64,000 nt of DNA from Gracilariopsis chorda (GCA_003194525.1 NBIV01000062.1:186001-250000); one strand, 5' to 3'; positions 33,962 through 45,437 are shown, counted from the first letter of the stretch. Made by a program: numbers and translations. The notes: generated by a model from the letters alone, not told the origin.

Positions 33962-34085
33962 GTGGATAGTGGTGGATCACGACCAAGATATGGAAGAATT
34001 TGGCGCTTACCACTTCTTCCGCCTCCAGATGAGGTGGGGGTAAATGAGAGGGGAGCGCACGTTCAAAGACCCATTGTTTCAAACA

Positions 34086-34540
34086 TGGCAGAAGATGAAA
34101 TTACTCCTGCCCCTACGTCGGTTGCAGTGGCGGATAGCACAAGCCTGGCTGGAGCCAGTAGGAACGTTGCCACAGGTCTACCAACTCAGTGCCCAATACA
34201 TTGATTTCTGGAGTTTGTGAGAGGCCTCCCGCATCACGTTCCTCCGTCTCCGATGCCTCTCTCTCTCATACCGATGCCTGCAGAACATATGCTCCTGGCA
34301 ATACAATTGGGAGAGAATGAGAGCAATCCTGCTCCCTCGCAGCCCCCGCCTCCACAGCACCCTGCCCTGCCACAAATTGAACAAGAAGAAGAACAGATGC
34401 CCGTCCCGATGGAAGTGGAAGAGGATGAGATCATTCCTGCTCCCTCACAGCCACTGCCGCAGCCTGCTCTGCCGCAGGCTTCCCAAGAAGAAGAGAAGAT
34501 GTCTGTTTCCATGGACATTGAAGCGGACGATTTTCACTCC
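34086..34540 (+). repeat. Coding tandem repeat, 108-bp period
   Basis: Within an open frame (34217-34612) the unit ending in a QEEE and a short acidic stretch and starting PAPSQPxPQ recurs 108 bp (36 codons) apart: compare caatcctgctccctcgcag at 34324 and cattcctgctccctcacag at 34432. A third trace, DEITPAPTS, is at about 34096. It is probably the disordered N-terminus of the Helitron-2 protein. Confidence 0.6.
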
Positions 34541-36156
34541 CGCTCCCCTACCGCCACCACAACACCATGCGGAGCATTGGCAGAATCCGCAGCAGCCACA
34601 GAAGCAGCTTGATATGGCGGTCATGCGCCTTCTGGGTGTCCTGATCGAGTACTATATCGCGAGTAGTGTGCGTGGGACTCCTTGGCTGCTCACGCTATGA
34701 TTGATCCTGCGATCCGTGCGAGCATACCAGGGTTTGAGGTGCTTTAAACTGCAGGTCAAAGTAGATGGAGAAGATGCAGCGAACACTGACACACGCTCTT
34801 TTTCTGCTCGTACCCGTACTCCACATTGAAAATTCATACCTCCAGGTATTGCAGTTGTCTTTTGCTGAGAACGTACACGACCAGAGTGTCTTGTGAAATG
34901 GAAATAATGTCAGGATGAGGCGTCACGTTCCACAAAAGGAATACCAACGATTTGGTGTGCAGGCATTAGAGCCTGAGGGCCTTTAACGGTAATTTAATTA
35001 ACTGGAATACACTCTTTATGGCGACGCAAGCGTTCATGGACATGTCTTATGTGACAAGAAGCTTTCTTTTATTCTTCAGACTTTAGGGCAACGCCGCTCT
35101 CTCATTCCCCACGCAGAACAAGAACAACACGCGCTACAGCTTTCCCTAGGGTACCGGTCTGCGTTCCTTAGATCCATCTCACTATTCGCGTGGCATTCTG
35201 CGTGCGTTATTTCAAGAAATCAACGTAAGAGACATCTTATCCAAGTTTTATGATGTGATCGAGCCGATGCCAGAAGTTGTGGGTGAGTGGTAGCGATCGA
35301 TGCTTAGCACGCAAGGACACCAACAACAAAACGAGGAGACTGCCGTAGATATCAGCGTGCAAGCAGCAGACCAAGGAGTATTCGTACCTCGATATGAAGG
35401 AGCTAGAAGTACCACAGCCAGTGCTACTCATTCAGTTGTAGGTCTGCTCCCTGAACATGCTCCTATTGTGTGGCCTACCATGATGAGAACGCTCGTCGTG
35501 AATCAGACTGGCCTATACCGATTGGAGTCTCACCGAAAGCGCTTTTCATAAGGTACCGTAACAAAAGAGCACCCTGTACCGATCGCTGCTACTGCTGCTG
35601 AATATGGAGAGACGTTGAATGCTGCAAACAATGAGCAAGAGCGGTACCAACTTCTAAAACCCGCATCCAAACATGCGGGGAAAGGCACTCTCCCTCTTTT
35701 CTACCCGTATGGCGATGAGTACGAACCATTTGACATCAGTGTGTTTCTAAATGCAAAGAACTTTAGGTAGCAAAGCTGAAGTCTCAGCGTCAAGAACTGG
35801 AAGCTTTGGAGCTCACTTGGGCTGAGAACGCGAAGCGACGTCTGTAGTCAGACAACATCCTTCTGAACAGTGGAACGTTGATGAAGATGTTGATGCGTCG
35901 CATCCACAGAAACATTGACGACATTCGACTGGGTTTTCTGAAAAGAGAAAAAAAGTAATGCATTGTTCAAGAGCAAAAGATCCAGCAAGCACAACAGCAA
36001 ACCGCTTACGTGCCACAATCCCAGTTCGCACAAATGGGACCGATCATTCTGCCCGATTAATCGGTCAACTCAGCAGCGTACTGGAGAAACAAGCGCATTG
36101 ATGGACAGGGTATCGTAGCATAGAGATGAACGCCTTCTCTCTTCATTACATTCACC

Positions 36157-37764
36157 ATGAACATCTGGCGAGAGTACATCCTGCGCCTTGGGATGGACAA
36201 CAGTATTCGTAGCGCATTTACGGCATATAGTAACTGCCCTACACCGTTTGACCTACCGGATCTGATCGCAAAAGTGTCCAAACAGTATGCCATTGACTTC
36301 ATAAAGGACTTGGAGAAGAACTCAGACCACATACTTTCAATGAATTGATTGAGGCTTGCATCAAAGCATGAGCTTCAAAAACGCAAGTTGCCTCATCACC
36401 ACATGCTATTGTGGCTCGAGGGGGGCCTAATTAAAGATGGTGATGTGATCGAAAAGCTGAATAATGCAGAAGTGCCCCTTTCCAGTGAAGACGACGCATT
36501 GCGTGCCCTCATTCGGTCCATGCACAGGCAAGGACACTGCTCCTTTTGCCGCAGATGCGTTGGGCGGTGCAAGAGTGGATACGACAGCAACATGATTGTA
36601 CCAGAGGCGTACAGTGAAGACGGCAGGAATCGCGTGATCTACCACATGAGAAGGACAGAAGAGCTCACGATTGTGCCGTACAACCTAACTCTGTCCAAGA
36701 CGTGCCGCTCCCATATCAAAGTAGAACGCACGAAAAAGGGGACGGCAGACGCATATTTGATGAGGTACGCCTTTAAGCAGCCCAAAGCACAGCTGGTGGG
36801 GCTTAACTTGAGTGGCGCTTATGATCAAGTTATGTAAAATGAGAACCAGGAAGAGCCCCACGTGCAGAACGAAATTCCTGAATACATGCGTGGGCTTGTG
36901 GTGGGCGCTGCCAACGCGGCTTGGAGAATCTTTGAGTTTCGCCATGTGCACATCATACCTAAAGTAGAATGACTGGCCACTCACTTGGATGTAGAGCATA
37001 TATTTCTGCTGAGAGGTCCCAATCAGCTTCTTTCCGCATCGCACCCGTCTACGCTGGAGAGATACTTCATAATGCACGACGCATATACAAACCTTGACTA
37101 CCTTTTTTACTTTGCAAAGATGCGTTTCTATCGCACCGGTATTGCCCATCTGCTTAATGGACACAACTGAGACAGCACTCAGTTGCCCACAGACGACTGC
37201 TATCTGCCCATGTGCGCGGTAGAGCGCACAGAAGACGAGCAGTGCGTTGCAAGGATCAGAAGTGTTTCAGCGTCCGACTTTGAGCCCTTTGATCTTCACT
37301 TGCTGCTCATAAATCATGCCTTGAGCTCTTATGAAAACGCAAGGGCTTTCATCGGACAGCAGTATGGAACGCATCGTGAAACGGCGATGGAAAGGGGACT
37401 GCTCGCGAACGGAACCGAGTTTGATATTGCAAATTAAGGAGCACTGCAGATCTACAGCATGCTTGCAGAACTACGAAGTCTGGTTGTTACATTATATCAG
37501 CAAGTCGTAAAACCAGATAAAATGGCCGTCCATAACTGGGAGGCGCTACGTAGCTACAGACATACATGCGATGAGCTGCAAAGAAAGCAAGAGATGCACC
37601 GGCATGTGGTGGAGATCTCAGACCGCCACGGTGGAAGACTGCTACGCAAACACAGCTTTTTCTCCCAACACCTACAGCAGAATAATGCAGCATCCACTGA
37701 GACGAATCGAGCTACCACAATTCAAAACACGCGCGTGCTGCGATATGTATCGACGTTGCAATGA
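36157..37764 (+). pseudogene. Helitron-2 Rep (HUH) domain
   Basis: A single reading frame runs for 1.6 kb with only nonsense changes: TGA 36346, TAA 36835, TGA 36970, TGA 37168 and TAA 37435. It starts in FITFTMNIWREYILRLGMD and DLPDLIAKVSKQY. The HUH motif is intact as KRKLPHHHMLLWLEGG. CSFCRRCVGRC is the Cys block that follows it. VQNEIPEYMRGLVVG and ANAAWRIFEFRHVHI is the conserved Helitron segment, also found in Helitron-1. The later part (HTCDELQRKQEMHRHVVEI) is the linker before the helicase. It would nick and rejoin DNA. No frameshift is needed. Confidence 0.85.
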
Positions 37765-37849
37765 AGGTACGCAACCTTAAAAACTGGCCAAGGAAAAGTC
37801 ATTTACGTCGTCTCATTGCCCCATTTCAACAACTACAAGCGCTGTTAAA

Positions 37850-39201
37850 GCTAAAAAGCACTTCAGAAAAGGTTTGATTTGAGCAGGGATCCACAGGAAC
37901 CGTGACTACATACGTGCTATACCCCCTTCGCAATACCGCTGGGTCGGAAGAAATTATCCCCGAAATGACTGCTACAACAGGCATTGCTGCATCATCAGGC
38001 GAAGGTGGCCGCACTTTTCATAGCCTGCTTAGACCGGGTGTAGCTAAGGAGGACAGCACGAGAAGCACTACAGCCACTTCTTTCAAGTATAGCCCCGTTC
38101 TCGACGTGTGGAACTGCTACGTGAAATACAACTGCCTGTCTGGGATGAGGCTTCCATGTTCTCACAAAGTCTATTTGAGTTCAGGAAAGCGTTGCTCAAA
38201 GATCATCGCTGCAGTGGAATGGTAAACCCTCCTCCGCGTAGGGGCTTGACGATCATTCTATAAGGCGAATACTCCCAGCTGCTTCCAGTTGTGTTACAAG
38301 TATACATGGGGCTGAGACGAGTGCAAATATGAGACGAGTGTACACAAACATTCTCAACGGGTGGCCATGGAAGAGTGATCTCTGGAAATCATGCTCAGTT
38401 CAAGTGCTGTATCACACCGAACAAGTACGTCAAGCCGATGATCAGGAATTTGTGTCGCTGTTACGTTCCATTGCACGCAATACAATATCCAACAACGCTA
38501 CATTATCACTCAGATCAATCGGTGGCATGCAAATTACTTACCAATTCCTGTGAAACTGGCTCACAACAAGACGCAAGGAAGATGTGGATCTCGCGAAAAT
38601 GCTCATTTTGTCCACAAACCAGTTCGTCGATGAACATAATGCGGCAGCGCTGGATTTGTTTCCTGATCAGCGCTTTATCCTTCCGTCAGTGACGACTGTA
38701 CAACCTCGTCTTGGACAGAACTTGGAGTCCGACATCCTCAGTACTATCTTTTCCGAGTTTGTATATCCGTATGGCCCTAATGGAGTACCGCCTCATATCT
38801 TGGACTTGAAGTTTTGTTTGCCCGTTATGATCATTTGGAACCTGCTGTATCCCACTGTAGTCAATGAGAACATGTTCGTAATCGGGCTTGTCGATCAGTT
38901 TACGATGCAGGTAGCTCGATTCGACGCAAAAGGACAGGTACTGTTACGAAAGCCCCTGCATTGTATCTAATTCGGGTTTTATTTTGCAGACATTTGCATG
39001 ATTCGAAGACCGTTTCCCATTTGTCTCTTGTTCGCAGCAACCGTTCACAATAAACAGAGAGAGACCTTGAAGGGCTGGATTGTGGATGTGCGATCTAATG
39101 TTTTCTGTGCAGGTCATTTTCATTTAGCATTCCCGTGTGGTCGAGGGACCGACTTGGTGTTTCTCCTGCATGAACTGCAGTTTACACTGGGGAATGTTTG
39201 A
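37850..39201 (+). pseudogene. Helitron-2 PIF1-like helicase
   Basis: Around 37890 a broken Walker A (GSTGTVTTYVLYPLRNTA, Gly-Lys lost) precedes MTATTGIAASSGEGGRTFHS. 38584-38970 holds ILSTNQFVDEHNAAALDLFP and GPNGVPPHILDLKFCLPVMI, the late helicase motifs. 38998-39201 has IRRPFPICLLFAATVHNKQ and GHFHLAFPCGRGTDLVF, the counterpart of the QGQTL...LYVALSR block with key residues altered. Three frames are used. The C-terminal half is better kept than in Helitron-1. Confidence 0.8.
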
Positions 39202-39385
39202 AAAATGTATCCCATGCTGATGGCCATCGCGAGCCCAGCTATACCTAAATACCTTCAGTTCTGCATCCTACCGCATCCGTAATCTTATTTCTTGCGTTCT
39301 CTATTTATTGAATTAAACTACTTGTCTGTCTACTTTTGCATGCTCCAACCTTTTTTCTTGCGATAGCTTTTTATCACACCTCCAC

Positions 39386-39420
39386 GGCAACGCGCAGCGC
39401 TGCCCGCGGCCTTCGGCCAC
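39386..39420 (+). other. Twin GC hairpins, likely Helitron-2 3' end
   Basis: GGCAACGCGCAGCGCTGCC (39386-39404) folds with a 7-bp stem containing one mismatch. GCGGCC-TTC-GGCCAC (39406-39420) folds with a 6-bp stem including one G-T pair. Helitrons end with a short GC hairpin about 10 nt before CTRR. Here the following bases (tttgtcttg) do not give CTRR, so the exact end is uncertain. Confidence 0.45.
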
Positions 39421-39455
39421 TTTGTCTTGTTTGCTGCACTTATAACCCCGTTCCC

Positions 39456-39583
39456 AAAAGGTGACTGATTTGTGTCACCTTTTTTGAAGTAAAATCAAGG
39501 TTAGAGGGTCTTCAAATCACCCTGAAAAGGTGACTGCGTCCATCTGGAAGGTTAATATCACTTCTAAGCATTGTGCTATCACC
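39456..39583. repeat. Left subterminal GGTGAY repeats
   Basis: AAAAGGTGAC (39456-39465) and GTCACCTTTT (39474-39483) form a perfect 10-bp inverted repeat with an 8-nt gap. Further sites are ATCACC 39516, GGTGAC 39529 (again as AAAAGGTGAC) and ATCACC 39578. A palindromic pair GGTGAT-ac-ATCACC follows at 39890-39903. They may be transposase-binding sites. Confidence 0.65.
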
Positions 39584-40553
39584 CATGGCATCACGTTGTG
39601 GGACCCAGTCATCAACTCACTGCAAGTCTCTATTACAGGCTTTGCAAGTCTTGAGAGTTTCATGCCCAACTCATTGCTTGCGCACTTGCCACTATACAAA
39701 GTTCTCCTCTCTGATCAGCATCGCCTGGCACAAAAAAAATACCCACAGGTCGACACATTTTACCCCAGCAAAGACAAACAAAGCCTCTCGATCTCACCTT
39801 CTTCTTCTGAAAAGAGCAGACACTGCGAATCATGCTGTGCTAATCCTAGTTTTTCTGATACCGTAATATCTGTACCTCTAACAATTGCAGGTGATACATC
39901 ACCTTCTTTGAACAACTTTGCACAAGCGAATAACTCTAGTACAAAACTCTCTCTGCAAAATAACAATTCAAATTCCGCGGATACTCCCTCTCTGGAAAAC
40001 AATATAAGTTTCATGTTTTCTTTTGCCTGAAAAGTAAGAGGGAGATGACGATCTCTATGTTGTGGGAGGTGATCACGAATCAAGTAACAGTGCAAAACGT
40101 TCTGGTTGAGACCCGTTGAACAATGATATTGTGTCCCAAATTTCGGGACAAGAACTTCGTGAACTTCGTGTCGAGATTTCTTTAAGTTGCACAGGAGCAA
40201 ACAAATTTATACCGTTCAATGCTCAAGATGCACTCCAGATTGCTGTTGAAGACATTTCGTCTTCGATCTTCTTGGGCAATTGTGACAAGATGATGGACGA
40301 CAGTCTGCATTCACATGATTCTGTGGAGCCGACAGACAGTGTTGAAGATATGGAACGCATTATGCACGGAAGAGAAGGGGATGTTAAAGAATGGGAGTAT
40401 GGATCTCCTTTTCAACAATTTTTAATTGACATTGATGGAATTAGCAATATGCTGGGAAGAGGGTTCATCTCTGAGCCCAATTCCATTTTGAACAAGGTCT
40501 CGAAAGAGATACAGCAAGCAGAATGGCACGAGTTCGGAGTGGTACTAGTTTGA
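39530..40553 (+). pseudogene. N-terminal part of the nuclease-DDE transposase
   Basis: Two open pieces in different frames: 39530-40030 (basic, then Ser/Asn-rich) and 40116-40553. The second looks like a folded domain with acidic stretches (GQELRELRVEISLSC, NAQDALQIAVEDISSSIF, SPFQQFLIDIDGISNML). I do not recognise a family. Position before the DDE core, on the same strand and without another gene in between, suggests it is the N-terminus of the same protein. The first piece may be untranslated. Confidence 0.45.
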
Positions 40554-42108
40554 CAATGCTGAGTGTCCTAGATGTGTTTTTGCCTGAACATTTGTTGCTT
40601 AAAATTGTGTAAAATGGTAATCGAGATCTCACTCTCAAACACAAGAGAGAATCTATTCCTTTTGAGTTCAAGGGTGTGCTAATTTTACGTGTATTGGCCG
40701 CTTCATACTCATCAACTGTGGGCACAATTACGGCGGAGAGAAACCGAGAGTTTTTTTTCGGATGGGGATCGAAAGAGCACGCTACTCCAAAATCTGCGCA
40801 GTTCTATCTTGCACTGCTGAAAGAAGACAAAGAGTTGAAAGATTTTGTGAGAGGTGGTATAACTATCCACAAAGAGCTAATTCTATGATTACGGGGCTTG
40901 AAGATGAGTTGGCTGCAGTTAATCGTCTTTTCCCTTATGTTCCTGGGGTTGCTATTTTTAGTCATGATCACGACCATCAAAGACTGCGGTCAAGGGCTGT
41001 TGCACAATTAACAACTATGTCTCACGTCAACAATCCTCAAAAAGTTCCTCGTCCTGTGAACAACGCCATTTGCTCTGCACTCAACCCGGTTTTCCTGGCC
41101 AGCCACTAGTCAAACCCAGGAGAAAAGGTTACCGACGTCTGGAAGAGTTTATTAAGGCTCTTTAAATGGGTTCCAACTGCCGGTCCAGTCAGACCTATGG
41201 TAGACGCTATTTTTGCTTCTGACAGAGGATACAATTCCAAAGCAACTGTTGATTATATGAACGAAAGAATCGTTGCGACAGGTATTGGAACCCACAAGAG
41301 AAGCTTGGAATATCGTTTTGTGTTCAGAGATGGTCAAATACGAAAGCGATAACAGGGATCAGTTGTCAATGAACGGAGTGGTCGTGCTATTTACAATGCA
41401 CGTCGGAAGCCAGATAATGTATCTGGGAGTGCAGTGGAAGCTATTGTGTACCAAGAAATCTTAGAAGGTCGCATTGCAGCTTTATATCACAAAAACGGCC
41501 GGTTCTTCTCTGGAAATTGGTTTATATTGATTCCCAAAGCAAAATACGAATCTCCAAAAAGCGCAGCCGAAAGAGAAATATTTCAATTTGTCTTTGAAGA
41601 TTCTTTTTCACCAACGTTAGCGTCTGTTAATCGTGACTATGATGTCATGGATACAGTTGCATGGTTGAAAGTACGACAGGCTCTGTCTAATGTGGATGAA
41701 GTGCCCTTGCTTCAATCGGAAGATCGTGGTTGCTTTCTTAGGACAGCTTTCCATTTTATATCAAGAACGTCGCAAACTTTTCTTCGCACCATAAGCAAAG
41801 ATTATGAGACCAATGCAGTAGCACTCTTGTTCTCGGTTAATGGAAAGCAGATTGAATACACTCATGTCACCTTTTCGAGCAGTGCGGACGAAACAAAGTA
41901 GTGTCTGCTTAGTACGTTGATCATACGTTTCGACTCGTTGAACCTTCCAACAAATATTGCACCAATTACGGAAGAACAAGAAAAGGCTGTTACTACAGTT
42001 ATGTCTGCAAGTGTCGAAAACCATCAGAGTAAGATAAAAAGCGAAATTCTAATGTTGCTAAGTTCAGTGGGACAGAGACAGTCTCAGGCGTGTCGGAAAT
42101 CTCAATAG
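40550..42108 (+). pseudogene. DDE-type transposase core
   Basis: After VFLPEHLLLKIV and GVLILRVLAASYSS (frame to about 40880), one frame runs from 40762 to 42108 with only in-frame stops at 41107, 41350, 41899 and 42106. Probable catalytic residues are an Asp in SHDHDHQRLRSRAVAQL (40966-40974) and one in FASDRGYNSKATVDYMNE (41221-41223), followed by GIGTHKRSLEYRFVF and, later, SGSAVEAIVYQEILEGRIAA with candidate acidic third positions. The DRGY...GTHKR pattern is typical of eukaryotic DDE transposases. It would cut and join the element ends. No exact superfamily can be named from sequence alone. Confidence 0.6.
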
Positions 42109-42263
42109 ACCGACAGAGCATTTCAACTCAGGTCACAGGTCCATAATGGCGATTTTGAGCTGACAAGTACAGCAATGCAAAGCCTAAGCCCCTGCACCAG
42201 AAAGAGGGTTAGAAAAAGAAACTTGTAGACGGTCTGTACAGCGCATCTCTTTCATCATGGATC

Positions 42264-43868
42264 ATGAAGCCGCTTGTGAGTACACCAGGCATGAAAGAAG
42301 GAAGCTTTAACGAATCGCAGGTTTTGAGGGTATTGCCTTCATTCTTTAAGTCAAATTTGGTAGTGAATGGTAGGTGGTTTTATTTGGGAAGCAGCGACCG
42401 CCATGATCAAAAGTATAAGATTGAGTATATCCAAGTAACGGGACTGATGTCTTCTCGTAGAGATCCAATGATTTCAGATAGTCCGGATGCACTTTTGCGC
42501 TTTACTGACAGTGACGGAGTCCAGCATGTCTGCGCTGTTTAGATCAAGACCATGACCTCTTAAAGCACTTTTGATGCATCAAGACAGCGAAAACACGATT
42601 ACGCCGCAATATCTCGCGTGATGAATGTTGGCCAAAATGATGGGTCGACCAAGCTTTTTCAGGAACTTGTACCATCAACAGAGTACAGAACTCAGTGCCT
42701 GCATCATGCTGTGTGCATGATTCTAAAACATATTATGTTTGTTCAGGCGAAGGGAAGTAACTTGTGTGTTGGTAGAGTAATATATCCCACAATGGTTCAC
42801 TTTCATCATACGCTGACATCCATTTACAGGTATCTTCTTTCAGCAATTCTTGTTGGGGCTTTTGAATGGATAGAAAACGATGCATCAAGGATTCCAAAGG
42901 CATTCGATAACCTCTTGCAAGCGTCTCATGCGTCTGAATTGAGCTCGTACGCTTCGTAATATAGTTTGAGCCAGGGTTATCGTTCACTAGCTCGAAGAAC
43001 AGGGAAGCTTCCACCAGCTCAAATGATTCGACCTGCAGCAATTGTTTATTGGAACTATTTGAAAGGGCCCGTTGATGAATTTGGTAGGGCCATGAGAAAT
43101 CTCTTCTACACAAATGTTGGCGAGAACATGATTGTTAGCATTATTGGGCGCCTGTTATACGCACAATTGAACAATTCTGCCGGTGTTCATCGTTTATCAC
43201 TATCAAGGCAGAAAGAGAAACTTCCTACTGGTTACGAAGAGAACAGTTCCAAAGGTTATCGAGAATTGAGAAAAATTGTGTCGAAGTGTTCTTCATTTGC
43301 AAACTATGCCAGACAGCTGGACAAATAGTACGTTCAAGCTGCCGAAGCACGAACTAGAATGGCAAGTTATGGTAGCATCAATGTAAAAAAAGCCTCTTAG
43401 TCAGGTCTGCAGTTTGTGCCAATAGTTGTGGCACCTCGTTATCGGCGAAATGGTGCTGAAAAGTATAACCGACCGGATGAAAAACGAAGAAGACTCGTGA
43501 ACAGAGAAATGCATCAAAAGATGAAAGAAAAACAGACATATTGTTCATTGCCTTCATATGCTTGTACAATTAACAAAAATGGAAGAAAGTACAGAAAGAA
43601 AGGACTATCAAGACAAAAACAGTCGTATGTTCTTTGTCGACGAGCTATTTGTTCACAATTTTGGGACATGTGGTATACATTAGAGACGTTAAGAAAAGCC
43701 ACAATACCAGAGCACGAACTAAAAAAGCTCGGATTGTGGTGCAAAACCCCAAAAGGGAGACAAAGCACGAGGGTGTTCGAAGTCCTCCTATCTTTAGAGG
43801 GTAGCACGGCGACCGACCCACTTGTGGTGAGCACACGAGCCGGGCGTAAACCGGAGCTCACTTCATGA
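42264..43868 (+). pseudogene. PD-(D/E)XK nuclease and C-terminal transposase domain
   Basis: One frame covers 535 codons with stops such as TAG 42540, TAA 42957 and TAG 43326. STPGMKEGSFNESQVLRVLP begins a YqaJ-like nuclease. YIQVTGLMSS and SDSPDALLRF give the PD motif, and HVCAV-stop-IKTMTS is the ExK strand, with the Glu codon itself now TAG. YRTQCLHHAVCMILK and MFVQAKG follow, as in YqaJ-type folds. Then IVYWNYLKGPVDEFGRAMRN and GRLLYAQLNNSAGV resemble the segment after the last acidic residue in piggyBac-like transposases (YNxxMxGVDxxD). The end is basic with a few Cys. The nuclease may process transposon ends; this is inference. Confidence 0.55.
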
Positions 43869-44673
43869 CTGCCGTACATGTGCAAGAGCGGCCTAGAAAA
43901 GGATCGAAGACACGCAGAGCAGTGATAGTGCGGAACGGGTGGTCACTACTACGAGAAGTGCGCGTCGGTTCATCGGTAAGCACAACGAGTGTCATCTGTA
44001 TAAAGGGGAACCAGAAAAAGAACAAAACACACAACAAAAGACAAACACAAGTCTATAAATGTGGTTGAAAGCGCCACGAGGTGTATGAATAGTCCTGCAC
44101 AAGGCGACGACTCTCCGAGGGAGGGTGTTGTGCACCGGAAGTTTCTGAGTAAGACCCGAATACTCGCTAGTGCGAGGTTTATTGAACGGGACGGCTCGAG
44201 CTCACTTACCTAAGTAGGGTGCCGGCCGTGAACCGTAAACTGTAATCACTAATTATATAGATAGATATGTAAATAGAGAACTAAATAAATAAATAAATAG
44301 TGATACACGTATCCCTGAAAAGGGATGCCTGCAGACGTACACGTGTGTTATTCGTACTCCTGTCACCAGTCTCCAATTAACACGATTTTAAGTGCGCCAT
44401 GTGCAAACCATTGAGTAATTACTTCTCATATGCATGGCTAATTCAACTCTCTTCACGAGGCATGTATGAGCGTTTTTCAAGATTAATCACCGCGGAGGAC
44501 GTTGCTCTACATGGATCGCATGTTCAGTGGATGCTCTTCATGGTTGAACATGTGTACACTATTAAAGTAATGCTTTTCAACTTATAGTGCGATAGATTTG
44601 CAACGAGGCAGAGTGTTTAACAAGTGCTCAAAGGACTTCAAGTTTTCGGCGTAACCTGCGAACTACACGGAGA
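43869..44673. other. Noncoding tail of the transposon
   Basis: No gene is seen. It includes a GC-rich part with repeated gagctcac and an AT microsatellite (aaat units, 44283-44301). One ORF at 44399-44587 (62 codons) has no features. Confidence 0.4.
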
Positions 44674-44874
44674 GGTGATGGTGTGGTCCTACGGGGTGAT
44701 AAATTGGGTGGTATCACCTTAAAGCCGGGTTCTATTCATACTACACTAGGACACAATCACCATGGCAGGGCTATGTGCGAGCTTGTCACTCAAAGTTCTC
44801 CTCGAAATAAGGTGACAAAAATCTATCACCAAACTGGAACGGCGATGAGGATACATCTTAGTCAACAAGGTGAC
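44674..44874. repeat. Right subterminal GGTGAY repeats
   Basis: Seven sites in 201 bp: GGTGAT 44674, GGTGAT 44695, ATCACC 44713, ATCACC 44756, GGTGAC 44811, ATCACC 44825 and GGTGAC 44869. Chance expectation for these hexamers is about 0.2 per 200 bp. GGTGAT...ATCACC (44695-44718) repeats the inverted pairing seen on the left. Confidence 0.65.
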
Positions 44875-45437
44875 ATGCCAGTCTCAAGTACTGTAGCTGT
44901 AGTTAGTATTTCATGGTGAAAGCAGCCTGTTTTCAGACTGCAGTACGACGGAACAAGCTTCAACCCCTCGGAATTTGCATGAAAAGGTCTCCACATTATT
45001 ATAATTTAAAAAATATTAAGGGCACCATTTACAAGCTACGTGTGTTTTTAAAGATGTATATACTATCTGTCTGCACGAAGGAAGATTGTTAACCATCAAA
45101 AAATGGCTTAATTAGGCAGAGGAAAAAAAAGTTAAAACTTAGTTGTTTCTTTGACAGATCTGGCGGAACTCATGACATGGACAAAACCTCAAGGGCTCAA
45201 TTTGGCAAGAAAATGAATACAATATTTCAGGGTAACTTTTAATATTCGTCTTCTAAAAAACCTTTTAATTATATTGGAACTTAAAGAGAAAAAGTCTAGA
45301 CATTACAATTGTGAACCAAACTATTCAGAACTCACTCAAAATGGCGCTATAAGTAACATTAAATAATTATTTAACTAGTTTTATTCCCAGGGTTGTGTAG
45401 ACTTTATGAAGATGTGTTCACTGAGGTTCTAGTTTAT
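44875..45437. other. AT-rich spacer
   Basis: No gene or clear repeat between the subterminal repeats and the piggyBac left end. The target site TTAT (45434-45437) closes it. Confidence 0.4.

Larger units (their letters stand above)
33962..39421 (+). mobile_element. Helitron-2, decayed rolling-circle transposon
   Basis: A second Helitron, on the plus strand and clearly different from Helitron-1, has an N-terminal Pro/Glu repeat region, a Rep domain (36157-37764), a PIF1-like helicase (to 39201) and, 180 bp further, two adjacent GC hairpins like a Helitron 3' end. The 5' TC end and the CTRR end are not certain. Start and end given are approximate. Confidence 0.75.
39456..44874 (+). mobile_element. 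DNA transposon with DDE core plus PD-(D/E)XK nuclease
   Basis: A 5.4-kb unit is bounded on both sides by clusters of GGTGAY/RTCACC hexamers. It encodes on the plus strand a polypeptide of up to about 1,400 residues: an N-terminal part, a DDE-type transposase core, a PD-(D/E)XK nuclease and a C-terminal domain. The right cluster stands about 800 bp past the last codon, the left one at the start of the frame. No terminal inverted repeat or target duplication was found, so the limits are those of the repeats. The superfamily is not certain; oomycetes and algae carry related large transposases as I recall, and ISL2EU elements also pair a transposase with a nuclease. Confidence 0.55.

Noticed and set aside
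44261-44301. Possible CRISPR or satellite array in the tata/aaat repeats
   Set aside because: Only a short microsatellite; no spacer-repeat structure exists anywhere in the window.
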